A stretch of DNA of 64,000 nucleotides from Xenorhabdus khoisanae. Its GTDB lineage: Bacteria; Pseudomonadota; Gammaproteobacteria; Enterobacterales; Enterobacteriaceae. Every line of letters starts with the position of its first letter. The first letter of the stretch is position 1. This document shows, one piece after another, positions 63,552 to 64,000 of the stretch. The stretch lies in the NCBI RefSeq assembly GCF_001037465.1, contig NZ_LFCV01000030.1:1-64000 (forward strand), given 5' to 3'. Both the position numbers and the translations under genes were made by a program. The notes under the pieces were generated by a model, which did not search any database, was not told the DNA's origin, and saw only the letters and a program-made list of their open reading frames with translations.

Positions 63552-64000
63552 TCAGACAACATAGTCGGGTAAATTTGGTTCTTGTTTGCACAGGCGGCGC
63601 CAATCCACCATTGGCATTCTGATTTCAATACCCATTTGACCATTTTCTTCCACCCATTCACGCTCAATAGCCTGAAGCTGGTAGAAACGGCTGCGCAGAC
63701 GCCCCGCTTCCAGCGGAAGATGCAATTCATAGTGTGCGATTTCACCTGAAAGGCGTTCAGTCAAGGCTTGTAATAGAAGCGGAATGCCTTCACCAGTCTG
63801 CGCTGATAACCATACCCTGACAGGGTAGTTTTCCTCATCGCGGTCGATGCGTGGAACAAAATCTTCCAACATATCGATTTTATTCATGACCAATAGAGAA
63901 GGAATTTCATGGGATTCAATCTCTTCAAGGACACTATCAACAGCGATGATGTTTTCATCAAGACGACTATCAGCTGCATCGACAACATGCAGCAGCAATT
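63552..64000 (-). CDS. hflX: Ribosome-rescue GTPase HflX (C-terminal part, cut by window end)
   Basis: The last ~149 residues of HflX, a ribosome-splitting GTPase induced by heat. The visible part begins within the G domain (LLHVVDAAD, VMNKIDML as the G4 motif, SAQTGEG as G5) and ends with the C-terminal ferredoxin-like domain (MGIEIRMPMVDWRRL). The reading frame continues past position 64000, so the start and the P-loop are outside the window. Order hflX-hflK-hflC is conserved. Confidence 0.96.
   Translation of the reverse strand, partial: LLLHVVDAADSRLDENIIAVDSVLEEIESHEIPSLLVMNKIDMLEDFVPRIDRDEENYPVRVWLSAQTGEGIPLLLQALTERLSGEIAHYELHLPLEAGRLRSRFYQLQAIEREWVEENGQMGIEIRMPMVDWRRLCKQEPNLPDYVV

Overview
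The window looks like a core segment of a gammaproteobacterial chromosome of the order Enterobacterales, most probably the Morganellaceae (Xenorhabdus or Photorhabdus type). The evidence is near-identity of most proteins to Escherichia coli housekeeping proteins, a moderate-to-low G+C appearance with AT-rich intergenic DNA, conserved gene order, and accessory genes (two intimin/invasin-like adhesins and Mu-repressor-like regulators) typical of host-associated members of that family. The genus assignment is inference.

Layout. 1-864 holds a decayed transporter remnant (membrane-fusion protein and ABC-2 permease fragments) and the upstream region of a first inverse autotransporter (865-3873). 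The pyruvate-sensing two-component pair btsS-btsR follows. From 6.8 to 25.1 kb lies the classical translation/RNA-decay superoperon on the minus strand. In transcription order it is rlmE-ftsH-folP-glmM-secG-tRNA-Leu(GAG)-tRNA-fMet-rimP-nusA-infB-rbfA-truB-rpsO-pnp-nlpI-deaD, with the expected terminators, a sigma-32-like promoter and the pnp leader stem. From 25.2 to 31 kb are yhbY, greA, dacB, obgE, rpmA, rplU and ispB.

From 31.0 to 32.3 kb two paralogous Mu c-repressor-like proteins face away from a Ner-like protein (sfsB), reproducing the topology of the phage Mu immunity switch. The gap between them contains a perfect 13-bp inverted repeat. Then come mdh, argR (with an ARG box over its promoter), mpl and fbp, followed by a second, different inverse autotransporter (37405-40920) with a tandem repeat upstream.

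From 41.2 to 52.9 kb are ppa, ytfP, tamB-tamA, msrA, paeA/ytfL, ytfK, ytfJ, cysQ and fklB. This is collinear with E. coli but compacted. A MazE/MazF-type toxin-antitoxin pair sits between fklB and the rpsF-priB-rpsR-rplI operon. The rest is rlmB, rnr, nsrR, purA, hflC, hflK and the 3' part of hflX, cut by the window end.

Functionally the window is dominated by ribosome assembly, translation initiation, RNA turnover and membrane proteostasis (FtsH with its HflKC regulators, TamAB, SecG). The most noteworthy accessory elements are the Mu-like switch, the two adhesins with repeat- or palindrome-bearing upstream regions, the toxin-antitoxin pair, the codon-repeat tracts in deaD and rnr, and an NsrR whose cysteine loop is two residues shorter than in E. 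coli.
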